DNA of 64,000 bases from Syngnathus acus. Taxonomy: Eukaryota > Chordata > Actinopteri > Syngnathiformes > Syngnathidae. The notes beneath the pieces are model-generated. The model saw only the letters and a list, made by a program, of their open reading frames with translations. It was not told the DNA's origin and did not search any database. Made by a program: the position numbers and the translations under genes. Positions 1 through 13,100 of the stretch are shown here, piece after piece (the first letter of the stretch is position 1; every line of letters starts with the position of its first letter). The stretch is from assembly GCF_901709675.1 (NCBI RefSeq), contig NC_051092.1, positions 4,530,491-4,594,490 of the forward strand. Reading direction: 5' to 3'.

Positions 1-2310
1 GACGAAGCGCATAAAACAAAAACGACATGGGGACAAGTTGGAGGAGTTCATCGCATTGATGCCTTCTCTTCAGTGTGACGTCCACAAGGCCACGAAACTG
101 GAAGAAGAGCAATGTGGCTTGAGTCAGCTATGTGGATTGCGTAGAAAAAATCATGGTCTGCGGCTTTGCATTGTACCCGTGCTCGACTTGACAATATCTG
201 AGCCCTCCAGCTAACCTCTCTCTGAGAAGCACAATTATTGAAATATGTCGACAATTTTTCATGTTCTGGATAGTTTTGCAAGAGGGTGACTGAAGTTATT
301 GTAAATGTGGCACTGGAACGCGCCACAGGGCAATCCCACTCGCTGTTGTTCCAGGACGGCCTGTGATTTGTTAGCCACATCACTACGGCAGAACTAAAAG
401 GTTTGTCAAGACACCAAAATAGCCTCAACCCGTCATGTGTTTGTGCAAGTTGTATTTGCAACGACACCGGCAATTTCAAGTTGGAACACGCAGAAAATTT
501 AGCATCTTTAATTTTGCAGCTCATAACATCATCGTAATCATCCAGACCACCTCACTGGATCTCGCACTTATAAATCCATCCTGGCCATTTTTAGTCAATT
601 CTTTCTGACACTGATGCAGTTAGATTGAGTATTTTGTAATGATTGGCTTGCATAAACACCAGCCATCGATCACAGGGGCCTCCGGGCTTCCATAGATTTG
701 AATTTAGTGTCATCTTACGTCATCATCAACATTCCTGAGTCTCGCTTGGGTCCATTTCCGCTGGTGTAATAACGCAATTGTTCAGATGGGTAGTGTGAAA
801 TGAAAGTGCTCTGTTTACTGTAAGCTTTCAAAAGGAATTCCGGTGCGGACTAACGTCGATGTTGATGTGATGCGTTTGTGCGGTTTCCTCCGAGAAATAA
901 ACAGGTAGCAACCTGCGTCAAGGTTGAATCCTTCAATCTGCGCTCAGTGTTTACGTTGCCATGTAGTAAATCTAGGCACATTATGTTACCATAATACGTC
1001 TGTTTCATCGACCTTGCATAAATCCGAGTGTGTTTTTCCATGCGTAATGTTAAGAGACTGCAAACGCATTGCTTACTGTCAATTCAGTTTGGATTACAAA
1101 ACTTTACGGTATGCGCTCCGTGCCGCTGACTCTCCGAGACGGATGCTAATCAAAAATGACAAGATCAAACTCGCCAGTGGTCACCGAGAGTAAATAGTCA
1201 GCATGAAAGCCTTGCGAAAATAAAGGCTTCCACATGTCATCCTTCGAGGAACTCGATCCATCAAAAAAAAAAAAGGCCTGGACAAGTGCTTTTAGTCTGT
1301 GGTACTCTGCTGAGTGAGGTCGGATTGGCGGATAGCCGCACAACTTTAGAGTCGTGATGGACGTAATGTGCAGAAGGATGGTGAGCGATAGCTAAGAGGA
1401 TGGAAGACTTTGATGGTGTAGCTCAGTTTCCCAAAACGGCGAGCCAATATACACAAAACCGCACGGCACATTACCAAACAAAAATGTCACAAAAAGTTCA
1501 CAGTCAAGTATTGATGGTCTAAATTTACTCACAAATATGTTTAGATTAGTTGAAACCAAAAACGGTTTGTCTGTTATCTATATAGCAACAGTAGGAAACA
1601 AGGGAATTCTACCATGTGACAGAATATTAATTAATTGTTGAACCTGTTGCTATATGCCGTTGACATTAGCTTTAGCAAATAATCTGTGATCTCTTGCGAT
1701 AACTTTATCCTTGCGCTGATCATGAAAATGTACAAATGTTCATTTGCAAATCTAAACACTTGCAGTCATTTGATTGCTATTCACTCTTTGCCAAACTGCT
1801 GCTTCCTGAAAAGTATGTTGTGTTGATTTTACTGCCACCACATTTGGCTCGTATCGCAAGTCTCCTGTCATAGGTCAAGCAAAAAAATCTGTTCTAAAAA
1901 CCAATCAGTTGAGTCACTCTTATCTCAAAGCACCACAATAGTGTCACACCCCTAGTAAATGACATTTGTTCCACTCGTGGAATGCATCACGCAACCACAA
2001 TAGAACATCCAAAAGCCGTTTTTTCCAATCCAAGCATCCGGCTTCCTGTGAAACAAGGTGGTCAGGGCCGGTGGCCGCACTGCACTTTGGCCATCCGATG
2101 TGTCTCGATTCTCCTTATGGTGGAACAGTGTGTGCAAGTGGAGCGAAAGGCATAACTTCCTGAGGTCAAGGCAGAATAAAGCGCTAGCAGGCTTTCAAAT
2201 AAAAACGCCTTTGTTTGGCTTAAAAGGAGGTTGAGGTTTTGGGGTTTCGGTCCAACACTCCCACGCCACCTCCACTCCGCTCTGTTACAATAGTAGCCTT
2301 AAGGATCCAG

Positions 2311-2341
2311 TGCGTGCGTGCGTGTGTATGTGTGTGTGTGC
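2311..2341. repeat. TG/TGCG microsatellite
   Basis: A short alternating run: TGCG units followed by TG units, about 30 bp in total. It is an ordinary simple repeat in intergenic DNA. Confidence 0.85.
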
Positions 2342-3837
2342 TTTTGTTTTTAACACAAGGTGGTGATTGGCAGAAAGCGTGTTTCGCCAAGGCCCACATA
2401 TTGTAAATGTCAGCTGTGTGTACATTAGGAGAAGCCTTACTAGGAATACGGCGTTGGGACGTAGTTTCCCCTTGACGTTGCCTAATAAACAAATCAGACG
2501 TCAACATTCAGGGAAAGGAGCGTAACGCAAACCAAAAGGTTCGCTGGGATAGTCCGCTCCTTCCTTCCCCTCTACGGCCCGGGTCTCTATATTTCAGGCT
2601 TTGAGGCTTATGTCTGAAACAAAAGCAAAATTATGGCTCTGGTTTGGCAGGGGGAGAGCGCGGTGACCCCGCCATGCGGTTTTCCTGGGCCAGACCGGGG
2701 AGAGAGCGAGGTGGGGAGAAGAATTTGTGTGAATGTACTTTGTGTATTTGACACAAAGCCCTACTATCCACAGCTAATCTCAATGTGAGATGAGTAAAGG
2801 GAGGGGGGGGGGACGAAAGGTAAACCGAAAATACTTTGATTAACCTCGCATCGCAGCAGAATTTAAGAGGTATCTCAGAAGAATTCCGCAAAAAAGGATT
2901 CACTGTGTTGTTTCAAAGTAATATCCCAATACAGCCAATATCACTGCATGTTTGTCTCAATGCTATGCCAAAATGTTGCTGGGTCACTCTGACCTGCTGC
3001 CTGTTTAACCACAAAAACAAACAAATAAAAAAAATATCTTTTTATGAATGCTGGAAAATTAATCAGTTTTACATAACTCTTTCCACCTTAAATTGTTTTG
3101 ACTTGTCTTCTCCCCAAAGGGTGATGAATAAAATGACATCAGAAATGAATTTTATGTCTGTGTATTAAGATGGGATTAAATAAAATGTCACCCAGATGGT
3201 CTGGTCCTAAAAAAAATATATATAATACTGTAATTTGAAAATGCTTCAGACATGATCTACTTACCAATAAGACTTCAACTCAACTTTTGTTCAAAATCAA
3301 TAAGGCTCTCACTTTGATGCTGGACATAGCTTTTCATGTAAAAATATATTGGGAATCCATTTTGTACAGTATTTGGGATGAAACATGTCATTTCTCATTA
3401 ACCCAGCCACGGCAGAGACATAAAAATAAATGGAAGTGGGTGTATTTTAAGACCCTCGAGCAGATGGATCACCCGAAAGTAAAACAATCAGTTAAGAGAG
3501 CTCACGATTTGCCTTTTCCTGCATCGCAATGTGTGGTCTCGCGCCCTATTTAGACTCGGTGGGTGACCACTGTACAATTAGCTACGCCGTGTTAGACAGC
3601 AGCGTCTGAAAAAAAAGAATGAACTCGGGATTCCTGTGACTGAAATGTCTTCTCGTGTTTACGGCTTTCCTCCTACTATGTTCGCCAGCTTTTGCTTGAT
3701 TGTCACATCAGATCAGACAATTCTCAAAACCACTATTTATGTCTTGTTTATGTCAAGTGCTGAAGTCGAGTCCTTGCCTCACGCCTCGGATGGTAAGGCA
3801 ACATTATCGACAATAGTTGCTTACGCGTTATCGGTTT

Positions 3838-4057
3838 GTTTGGAGAGTGGTAATAGGACATCTGCCTCACATTCCAGAGTTTCTCGGATTAGAATCCGTC
3901 AAAGGTCAATTGAAGACTCAAACTCTTCCATCAATGTAAATGGTAGACTCTTGTGTGTCCTGTGGATAACTTTTGACCCATCCAAAGTCAGTTGGGATAG
4001 GCTCCAGCTCACCCATGACCTTAATTAAGTTAAGCACTTTAGATGGATGGATGATTG
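3838..4057 (+). repeat. Decayed teleost SINE-like repeat
   Basis: The left part resembles the tRNA-like head of common fish short repeats ('acatctgcctcaca', then a degenerate B-box-like stretch). The right part is the familiar tail 'gggataggctccagctcac' followed by 'ccttaattaagttaagc' and 'atggatggatga'. The 130-codon frame overlapping it is a by-product of the repeat and not a gene. Family naming needs a repeat library. Confidence 0.7.
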
Positions 4058-5844
4058 CCCAAGATGCATTTTTGGTTTATATAAAGGATTGCCCTCCGAC
4101 AGATGCCCAATAAAGTGACGACGCATCTTGGGCCTCTGTATGGGGGGAATACGCCAAGTTCTTTTACACATCTACGACTTGCCAAAAGACAGCGCAGTGT
4201 TAAAGTGGGCCAGCCTTCAACTTTTGAGTGGAAGGTGTCAGCACCATTAAATTGATGGATTCTTCTCTACACTGGAGCGTATCGCCAAGCATCCAGCGAG
4301 GTCGCACTGCAGATGTCAGTCAGCAACTTCTGATTGCTGTCTCATATCCCGAATACGACAGTGAGGAGAGTTTTTGAAGCCTGAGGCGTACAATTTGGAA
4401 GGGTTGTGCAACAATACAGATAAATCAAATGATGGTTTTAATCCATGTGGCCAAATGGGGCTTTTTATCCGCACTGGTGGAGCAGAGCCGTAAGGATATC
4501 AATGTGCCGAGAGAGGCCCGTGATAGTCTTGAGTGATAATTGTGTTTAAAAAAAATAAAATAAAAATAAAGCCACAATTGTGGTGTCGTATGCTAAAGTC
4601 ATCACACAGAGATCGGTTAACTGCAAGTGTGTCTTAATCAAAGGCAGCATGCGTACTCGAGCAGAAGTACAGATACTTGTTTAAGTACTGATTCAAGTAC
4701 AGAAATGAAATATTTGGACTTGATTTCTTTTCACCACTGGTGTTAATGTGGAATTTGTGTGCTGATGCTTTTCCAAGTGGTGCTACAGGGAGTCTCTGGG
4801 ACATGAACCACTTTTAGCCTCATCAACCCTTTGGCCATTCGGTGAGCATGAAAAGAATAACCCGTCAGCTGTATTGCATCCAGTGCCCGAGCAGAAGTGA
4901 TCAATTAAACGCACAACTTTTGACAGTCTGATAGGATGAGATCACGAGCACATGTGGATCTCCTTGTGCAATTGAAACCACCCATAGCAAGGCATGTCAA
5001 CGTCTGATTGGTTTTACGAGCTAGAAATGACGGACGACCGTTCCTATCACAATATGGCTGCCTTGCTAGCATAAATATGGCGGCTACGTAGCCCTCGATT
5101 GTACAAGGAGCCATATTTGAGGCGTAGCCGATGGTGAAATGTCTGCAATCCATTCCAGCGATGAATAAAATCAATGTATCCTGGAATTCAAGCTATACCC
5201 GACATACAACTTTTAAACACTTTACAGCTAAGTAGCAATTTTAGCATAGTTGGATGATGGTGAACCCCTAATAAAAAACTTTGGCATGGTTGAGTTAAGT
5301 GCAGTATGAGCTGTGGACAAATGGGGAAAGGGGGAACAGAGGTCAACTGGGTATAATGGATCTACTTTAATAAAGAAGGAATGTGTGTGTGATGAATGAG
5401 ACAGAACAATATAGGCCATTAAGATGACATTTTCTGGGCTGGAATCTTCCGCCTTCATTGTCACGTCTCATAGGCGATGGCAGAGGCTGCTTCTCTCCGT
5501 CGTGCGTCTTCTCCAACACTCAGCGGGTCTGCTCCTAATTGTGGCAGGGCGAACATCATCGGCGAGACTCCTTCTATTATTCTTCATTTTATCCCGCAGA
5601 CACCCGAATGAAAACAGCTACGGTAGTTTTTCGACGAGCTACATTTTCCACGGCGAACGGCCGCAAGCTCTAAAAAGCAAAGTGCCGTCATCACTCAGGA
5701 ATCCGAGAGACACCAAAAGGCCTGAGTTTTATTACAGTGCAAACAATTACGGGAGGTGCAAATTTTCTAATCGGTAAAGAATGACAGCAGTTTGCAGGAA
5801 TGAGTCGCATGAGCAATGGGAAATATCTTCCACCTGGGGCAACA

Positions 5845-5960
5845 TAGTTGGCATCTCTGGCTCAAAATTTTAAGGTTCAGGGTTCAAATCTTGGTTTAGG
5901 ATTTCCTGTGTGGACTTTGCATGTTGTGTGGGTTTTGGCGCAGTACCCCTGACGTCCTCC
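5845..5960 (+). repeat. Fragment of SINE-like repeat (head region)
   Basis: Contains 'ggttcagggttcaaatcttgg', close to a Pol III B-box followed by the usual continuation, then 'ttcctgtgtggactttgcatg' and 'gtgggttttggcgcagtac', wording typical of widespread teleost repeats. The tail seen in the 3.84-kb copy is missing. Boundaries are approximate. Confidence 0.6.
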
Positions 5961-8900
5961 TGCAGGTGATTAATATGCATGCGAGTATAACAGAATACAG
6001 TAAGTCAGGGTTTTGGGTTCAGACAGTGGTGGTAAGTAGCGGCTTAAGTCTAACTAAGTCTTAAATGAAGACGGTCCCCGTTCGCAAATACTCGGCACGG
6101 CACTATCTGGAATTGATCTGAAGAGCAATCATCAAGTTACAGCTAATTTTTTCATAGTCTCAGCAGTGTTGCATGTGATTGGGACAATGTGTATAAAAAT
6201 ATTTTCTGAAGTCAATTTCCCCTATAGATATTTCCCTCCACTCTCAGTAACTGGATCCTGCCTTTAATAGCGTTTTGTAGCAAGGGACAAGGCTGTAACC
6301 AATTGTCCCAGCGACCACAACAAAGAGGGTTAAGGGAAAGAGCAAAAGCCTTGGCACAATATGGAGCCCAAAGATCAATGACTTCCAGATCCTCCTCTGG
6401 CTTAACTGTCTTATCGGAAGCATCTGCTTGCAGCTTTACCGCAACAAGCTGGTAAGACATGTACACGACAGGGGGCTCTATGAATGTCACACTCATGGGG
6501 CGAAGATGTCATAGTTAAATGCATTGGTTCTCGAACGAGGGAGTGTAGCTTGGGGGGTCATTATGTAGCATGGACTCACTTGGGACAATTACAACCTCTG
6601 ATGTGATTGTGAGGATAGAAGATTTTTCTTTAATGGACAATGCAAGCCATGTGGTCCTGAAGTGGACCCCACTAGGTTTTGCTCTCAAAGGAGGCTGGCA
6701 AAGTCAACAGATGGAAGTGGCATCGCTACGGTAACCATGAAATGACCTCCACTTTGTCTTAACCCTGCTAATACCAGGGCAACACTTTGATAGACCGTGC
6801 GGACAAAGGCAAATCTGAATAGTTTCTTTTTAGCTAGTATTCGTTTGTTCGCAACAGATGACACTTGAAGACAGCTCAAGGTGTCTACGCTGAGTGGTGA
6901 TGGTGACGTTATGTGTACTTAGTCGCAGACAAAACAACACTTTGCAGACACAGCAAATGCCCGAGCAGTGAAAGCACAAATAACGTGTTGGGCGATACGT
7001 ATGTAAGGAAAACAGTCATTGTGGGCTGTAGCGTTGATCCACGAAGTACCTACTGAGTCAACTGTTAGGTCATGAGTCATTTAAAGAATTTGAGCGCCTC
7101 CATTTGTATCAGTGGTTATCCAGTGCAATTGCACTGTGCGGTTAGCTAGCTAGCGATGGCTGCCCTTTGTATGATTCGCTCGCATCGTTTATAGAGCGTC
7201 TCATTACACACAGAAAAAGAGAATACAAAAACATTTGCAAGGAGTCGAAGTTATGAATGTTGTTTGCTTCAAGCAAGTAAAAAAAAAAACTGGCGTTAAC
7301 CTCAGAGGTGTCCTGGCTGGCCCGCCAATATCATAGCCCAGTTCGAAAGGTGATCTGAGGTCAACATCAGCAATGACACACAATGTTCCTTATTACAAGC
7401 CAGTGAAGTGTCACATCATTTCAAGGCTGTTATTTTAAGGTCAAATTCCCACACGTTTTTGCTTTAATACCGTACATTTGAAATGCATTAAATAGGGAAC
7501 ATGTGGCAATAAAAAAAGTCAAAACAAAATCATGATAAACATTCCAAAAACAGCTAGCCGCTCTTTTCCAGAAAACATTGCTTTTTATTGAAGTTTTATG
7601 CGGCCATATTTTAATTTGACTGTGACTCATTGCATGTGTGTTCCCCCCTGAATAAACAATATGCTTCTCATCCTCACGAGGACGCAAATTGTGACAAGTG
7701 AATGGCCATAGAGCCATTTAGGTGTCCATCATGTTGTGTGTCATGTGGTTAGATGTGTTTCATCGTGGTATGCATCCACATGAGCATTTCTCACTGAGCC
7801 ACTGCACACTGAATTTTCATGAGTACACCTCAGCTCCATGTTACCAAGTGGGACGGATCCACTGTGTACTCTGGCAACAAGTTGAGCTCAGTAATGACTG
7901 TAAATGGTTACTTTTCAAATGTATAAGTTATGGGAGGACACACTTGTGTGCCTTGTGTGTGTGTTTCCCCCCTCCTTCCTTCTGGAGTGTCTGTCAACTT
8001 AAACCTCAGCAAGGCATCTGCATCATACAGCCGTATAAGCCTCTTGGATCACTGCAACATTTGTCAAACAGTCAAATTCTTGAATGACCATCGTGCTATT
8101 TTGGGAAGACATCTTAATAAATTCAGATTTTACTCTCTGGCAATGGTTGGAACATTTAGGGGGTGAGTTTTTTGCCTCAGAAATTGAGTTGTACTCGTTT
8201 GGATGCTCTGGCAAGCTTTTGTAGCAGCATAGTAATGTTCAGGAGGCCGCTGCGCAGTAGAAGGGCATTGTTGAAGGTGCTTGCCTGGTGCTGCATTGTG
8301 CTGGAGAGGTCTGCCATCTGTTGGACTGGAGCAAAATCTCACTTTGTAAACACTTTCTGATGCAGAGCAGAATTACTCTCGTGCAGTCGTGATTCACATG
8401 CAAATAAAGTGAAATTTGTCCATCGTAATTTATTTTTTAAACGATGGGAAGAAACTCGTTAGGTATCACAAGGACTCCTTGTATTCTGTACGCCTTCGTT
8501 GTGAAATGAGGAGTAGGACGCCTGGAAAGAGGAGTCAGTAGTCTTGAGGCCCTGGCTGGGGTAGGACGACCCTCAGCCTTCAAATTCTCAGTACCAGGAG
8601 AACTGACCACCATTGCAAAGCTGGGTCCTGCCTCCATTCGTACAGTGAGTCATCAGACCCAATTGGATTTGAGTTAGAGCAGACCGGTTCACTCTTGGCT
8701 CGGGATGGAATATCTGACTGAAGATGTTTGCTCACTCGATATTGAACTCTCCTTCAGTCGAATCCGTCCGGAATCCGAGCTCGCTCTGTTTTACCCCACA
8801 CGGATTGGATGATGATCAACTGCAGCCACTAACTGTGTATCTTAGGTCATATTATTTCCTTGTTTCCATTTTTGGATTATCGCAGCATATCAAATGATGC

Positions 8901-9787
8901 GGATTTTCGGACCCTCTTTTATGTAGACGGCGGTGTTAACCCGCCACCCTCCCATTATCTGCGAGGAGGCTAATCGAGTCCTAAAATCCATCACAGCTGA
9001 CGACTGCGCAGGTCGGGATGTAAGCGCCTCCCCTCTATTGTCTTTGAAGCATCGGCAAGCTTTGGCCGCAGTAATGATTACAGCCTCGTTCGTCTCTGAT
9101 GTTTTACGGGAAAAAGAAGACTTCACTGATGAACCTAATTAGAAATGTGCTTTCCTGCCACATCTGACCACGCTGCCATGTTTCACAAAGAAACACTTTC
9201 CCGGAAATCCTATCTCACCGCAAACGTGCCCACATGCACGCACCGACTATCTGGTGCGGATGCTTCTTGCGTCCCCGGCGAGGGCGCTCGGAGGCCAAGC
9301 TGTTGAGCCACCTCTTTGCCGGTAGGCAGATATCATTTGGCGCCAAGACAAACAGAATGTTCCAAATGTCACCATGGGAACTGACGTTCCGCAGACCGCT
9401 GGGAATAAAAAGTCCACTGGGCCCAAGATAGCACTGTTTGCATCTTTCTGTTTGTTGGCTAATATTGACCCGTCTGAACGATTGTAATCAAGTTTCCTGT
9501 TGTTGTAATTCCGACTATTGCGCAAGCTGTAAAGTTTTCAAATGTGAAGTCACCCCGAGGGCACCACGCACATTTGTTCCTATCATCCGTTTAAGGCTGG
9601 AATGGAAGTAATATTGGAGAACTTGAGAAACTTGATACGTCCTGAAGACCCATACCATTTGCGTATGGACAGTTTTGAGTCTTCAATTCTTCCAAAAACA
9701 CTTGTTTGTTGGAATTTGGTAGAAAACAAGTTTACACAGAAAGGCCACAGTTGAGATCATAGAGGCAAAACTGTATGTAAAATAATG

Positions 9788-9793
9788 TTTATT
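9788..9793 (-). terminator. fbln1: Putative poly(A) signal of fbln1 D transcript
   Basis: TTTATT on the plus strand reads AATAAA on the minus strand, about 400 nt beyond the D-form stop codon at 10,191. It is the first canonical hexamer I found downstream in that orientation, so it is the likely 3' end of the D mRNA. No cDNA support is available. Confidence 0.5.
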
Positions 9794-10190
9794 CTTTAGA
9801 CAAAAAAAAACAACAAACAAACACAACATAGCGGAAAGTGAATGATATAAAAACAAAGTGTGTAATGTAACATTAACAGCCTTTCAAAGACATGCACTTT
9901 CTGTATTTTTTTAAGTTCTGGATGTCTCACTCGTGTAGACTCCTGTTTCATTTTGATAGCATAAACTTTCGTCTTCTATAGCTCAGTTTTGCCAGATGCA
10001 ACACAGAAGTGCGACTCAGGCTGAGCGTGTCATCGAACCAAAGCGTGGCAGCTGGTAGCGTTTCAACACAGAAACTGTCACAAGTAATTAAAAGCTTGAA
10101 ACTCGCCTCCTCCCCAACACTGACTTAAGCATTGATACGTTTAGCCATGTATTCAGTGTTGACAGCAAATCAACTCAGGGAGGGGAACTC

Positions 10191-13100
10191 TCAGAACCAG
10201 AACTCCGACACAAAGACGTAAACGTTGATGATGTTCTGACCCGAGTCACCCTGGCCTGTCAGGTTCCGCATAGACAGTTTGAGTATTGTCGTCAACGGGC
10301 CGACCAGCGACTTGACCTGCCGGACGACTCCTAGAACAGACAAAAACAAATAAAATGAGAATAGCCACAATGCTTGGAGAACAACGTTTATGGTGTGCAA
10401 ATAAGTTTGTAATATTATCAATATTACAAAAATAAACCTGTAATGTTACAGAATGAAGTTAGCAAGGAAACTTCGCAACGGTGGAGGTGTTCTTACTAAG
10501 TCGGTGGCACCAAGGATTTCCATGGGCCTTCAAAGACGCTGTGTTGTTGTTTGTGTAGGGAAGAAGTTGCTTTGGAAGACTTGTGTAACGCGCATTTCAC
10601 GCATTTCAAGTGTCGACGAGAAGTGTCGGCTGGGGAAGCCATCTTGATTTATTTTATTGTTGCCTGGAATGGAGTTTGGAGAGCGAGTAAGCGCGGTCGA
10701 GACTGACGTGGTTTGGACCATCCGTGCTGAAAATGGAGCTCCCTGGCGAGGAGGAAAAGAGGAGGAAAGGCAACGTGGGTGGTGTTGCGACTGGAGAGTT
10801 GGGGGGTTACTATATCAAGAAGAAACTTTGCTGTATGGAGATCAAGTTTAGGGACCGAGCCTTGTTGTGAAGTGTAGAAAAACAATGAGCGACGAGAAAA
10901 TAAAGTATTCTTGCTTTCTTGAATTAAAATACATACACATCTTTTTTTAAAGAATAACAAAAATATGCCCATGAGTATTGTTAATTCTGTCTACATTGTT
11001 TCGACCGATAAAAGTTTGCGCAATTTTCCCATGCATTAAAAATTACATCAGGAAAAAATTCCATTGCCTGACGCAAATATTACATATTACTTTTATTGTA
11101 TTATAGAAACGTAATGGGCTAGAACAAGTCATCGGGATGAAAATCATCTGAAAAAGTTCACTTGCATATCTAATTAAAAAAAAAAAAGGTTGGCCGGTGT
11201 TTTTACGACTTTTCACTTGACACGGGGCTTTGGCATCATCTTGTGGCATCTTAGGGCATTTCACGAAGAGCGCAAAACACCAGTCAGACAGTTTTTTGTT
11301 TTTATTTTACCTATAGCTGAGGATAGGTAAAATTAATATTATGTGAGTGGCGCAGCTTGACAGCAGAAGCCATCACACACTATTTCTCCTCTCTCTCCTG
11401 TTCCCCTCTCTTCTCTTCCCGAGGGGGCACCATCACTGTGGCCCACCAGGGCAAATGAGTCCCATGTGTGTATGACTGAGGGGAGCGGTCGCAGTCACGC
11501 GATACAGCTGTGGAGGCACTCCTCCGGGGATTCATCTTGAACTGGAAGAACGAGGCAAAGCTGGCGGAACTGCTGTCTCTCCCACTCTGTCACTTTTTTT
11601 TCGCTCGAGGCTCAGGGGGTTCTGGGGGTACTCAAAAGAATGCAGAAGATTCCTATGATAAGCAGTGTGAGCGGTGTGGATTGAGGCCAATGCCTGCCAG
11701 GGTTGCCCCCGTGTTTTTCTGTTTTGGGATGACGTTGCCGTGGTAGCATGAGTGAGATTTTGTTGTTTCCAAAGTGTCAGAACCGTTTATAAAATAAAAG
11801 GAAAAAATCCCAACGATGGAGTAAGATATCAAATTTTGATCCAGAAAATCGTTGGCCATATAAGCCGCGCAATGTTATGGTCGGAAAGATTCTGTGTAGA
11901 AATCACGCAATTGGGGTTGGGATTGATATCATGTCCCAAGGGGGGATCGGTGTTCAGGTTAGGATTTAGGGGTTAAGGTTAGCAAAAGTGTTGTTCCTAT
12001 GTGTGAAAGTATGTCTCAGGTTGAGGCTTGGGGTTTGATGGTTTAGGTTTGTGTCAGGGTTTAGTATTAGGGTGAATGAATATACGGCGCCTTAAGGAGT
12101 TCCCAATTAACAAGTAAATCACCAAAGACAAAAAGTGGTATACAATTTTCCAGAATTCTTCGGACCAGCCAAAACTGGGATATATGTATTTTGTACTTCT
12201 GTGCTGTAGTCAAGTTGTCAAAGTAATGTAAAGCTCAACATAGTGGGCCCTTAGGGATGGATGGATGAGTAGTGAAGTCCTACTACGTGGACAGACGGGA
12301 AGGTCAGGCTGTCCAAACACGACCACTCCAAAGAGGAGGCGGGATTTTTTTATTTTTTCATTTTCTGGAAGGGTAAAGGCTGGTGTATGCGGTGCGATAT
12401 TTTCAGCTCAATTGAACGTGAGTCAGAGTTACAGATCTCTCAAACGGCCCATATGTCACTTTTGGACGGCATTGCTCACTCGGGAGTGACGTCACCCAAA
12501 CGTAGCCGAGTGGGGGAATCGCTCGCTTCTTTTCTTGGCACTTGTGGGCCGCAGCAGCTGAGATGATAAAACAAGCGCCGTTATGTTTGACCGCAACTTT
12601 TGTACCACTGCAAGTGACCTTTGGAAAAGCAAAGACCCTCAAGTGAAGAGCAAAAAATGGACTGATGAGGTGAAAGCTTGACTTCACTCCACGGTTCAAG
12701 CCTTATATCATCATCGCCTTTATAAATAAGTCTTCAGAAATATACACAGACTGCAGCAGCACCATCTGATTAGATCTAGTCTAAAAGTTGTGGTGCACAT
12801 TACGACTTTGCAAAGAACATTCCTAATCACTAGTGAGTAAATCGTGTCCAAATAAAAATAGTTTCATAGAATTATGAGTCAACGTAGTAGAAAATGTCCC
12901 CATTTTGAGGAATGGATTAACTCAACATGTAAATCAAATGAGAAAAATGTGCCTGATGAATGACCCCATGCCACGCGGTGAGCGATACGTCTTGTAACTG
13001 ACTACATTGAATGCAAGTATCTGCTTTGTTATCACTTTATCTTTACGCTGAAGTCAAGGGACCACCCAAGGGAGGACTTGTCTTGTTGTTAAAGGCTGCC

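Larger units (their letters stand above)
1..9787. other. Gene-free DNA downstream of fbln1
   Basis: No exon with recognisable protein homology and convincing splice sites was found on either strand. The open frames here are short (under about 125 codons) and lack family motifs. The stretch holds decayed interspersed repeats (3.84-4.06 kb and 5.85-5.96 kb, listed separately), a TG-rich microsatellite near 2.31 kb and several A/T-rich runs. CpG-richer unique sequence at about 8.89-9.14 kb might be conserved non-coding DNA, but I cannot test that. A distant gene's intron or UTR cannot be excluded. Confidence 0.6.

Noticed and set aside
5424-5777. 117-codon plus-strand frame
   Set aside because: Leucine-rich start but no family motif, no convincing splice sites and no homologue I recognise; likely chance.
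6212-6496. 94-codon minus-strand frame
   Set aside because: It looks somewhat protein-like, but I could not match it to any family and found no flanking exons; possibly a repeat remnant.
8437-8637. 66-codon minus-strand frame
   Set aside because: No domain recognised and no supporting splice sites in phase; not enough to call an exon.
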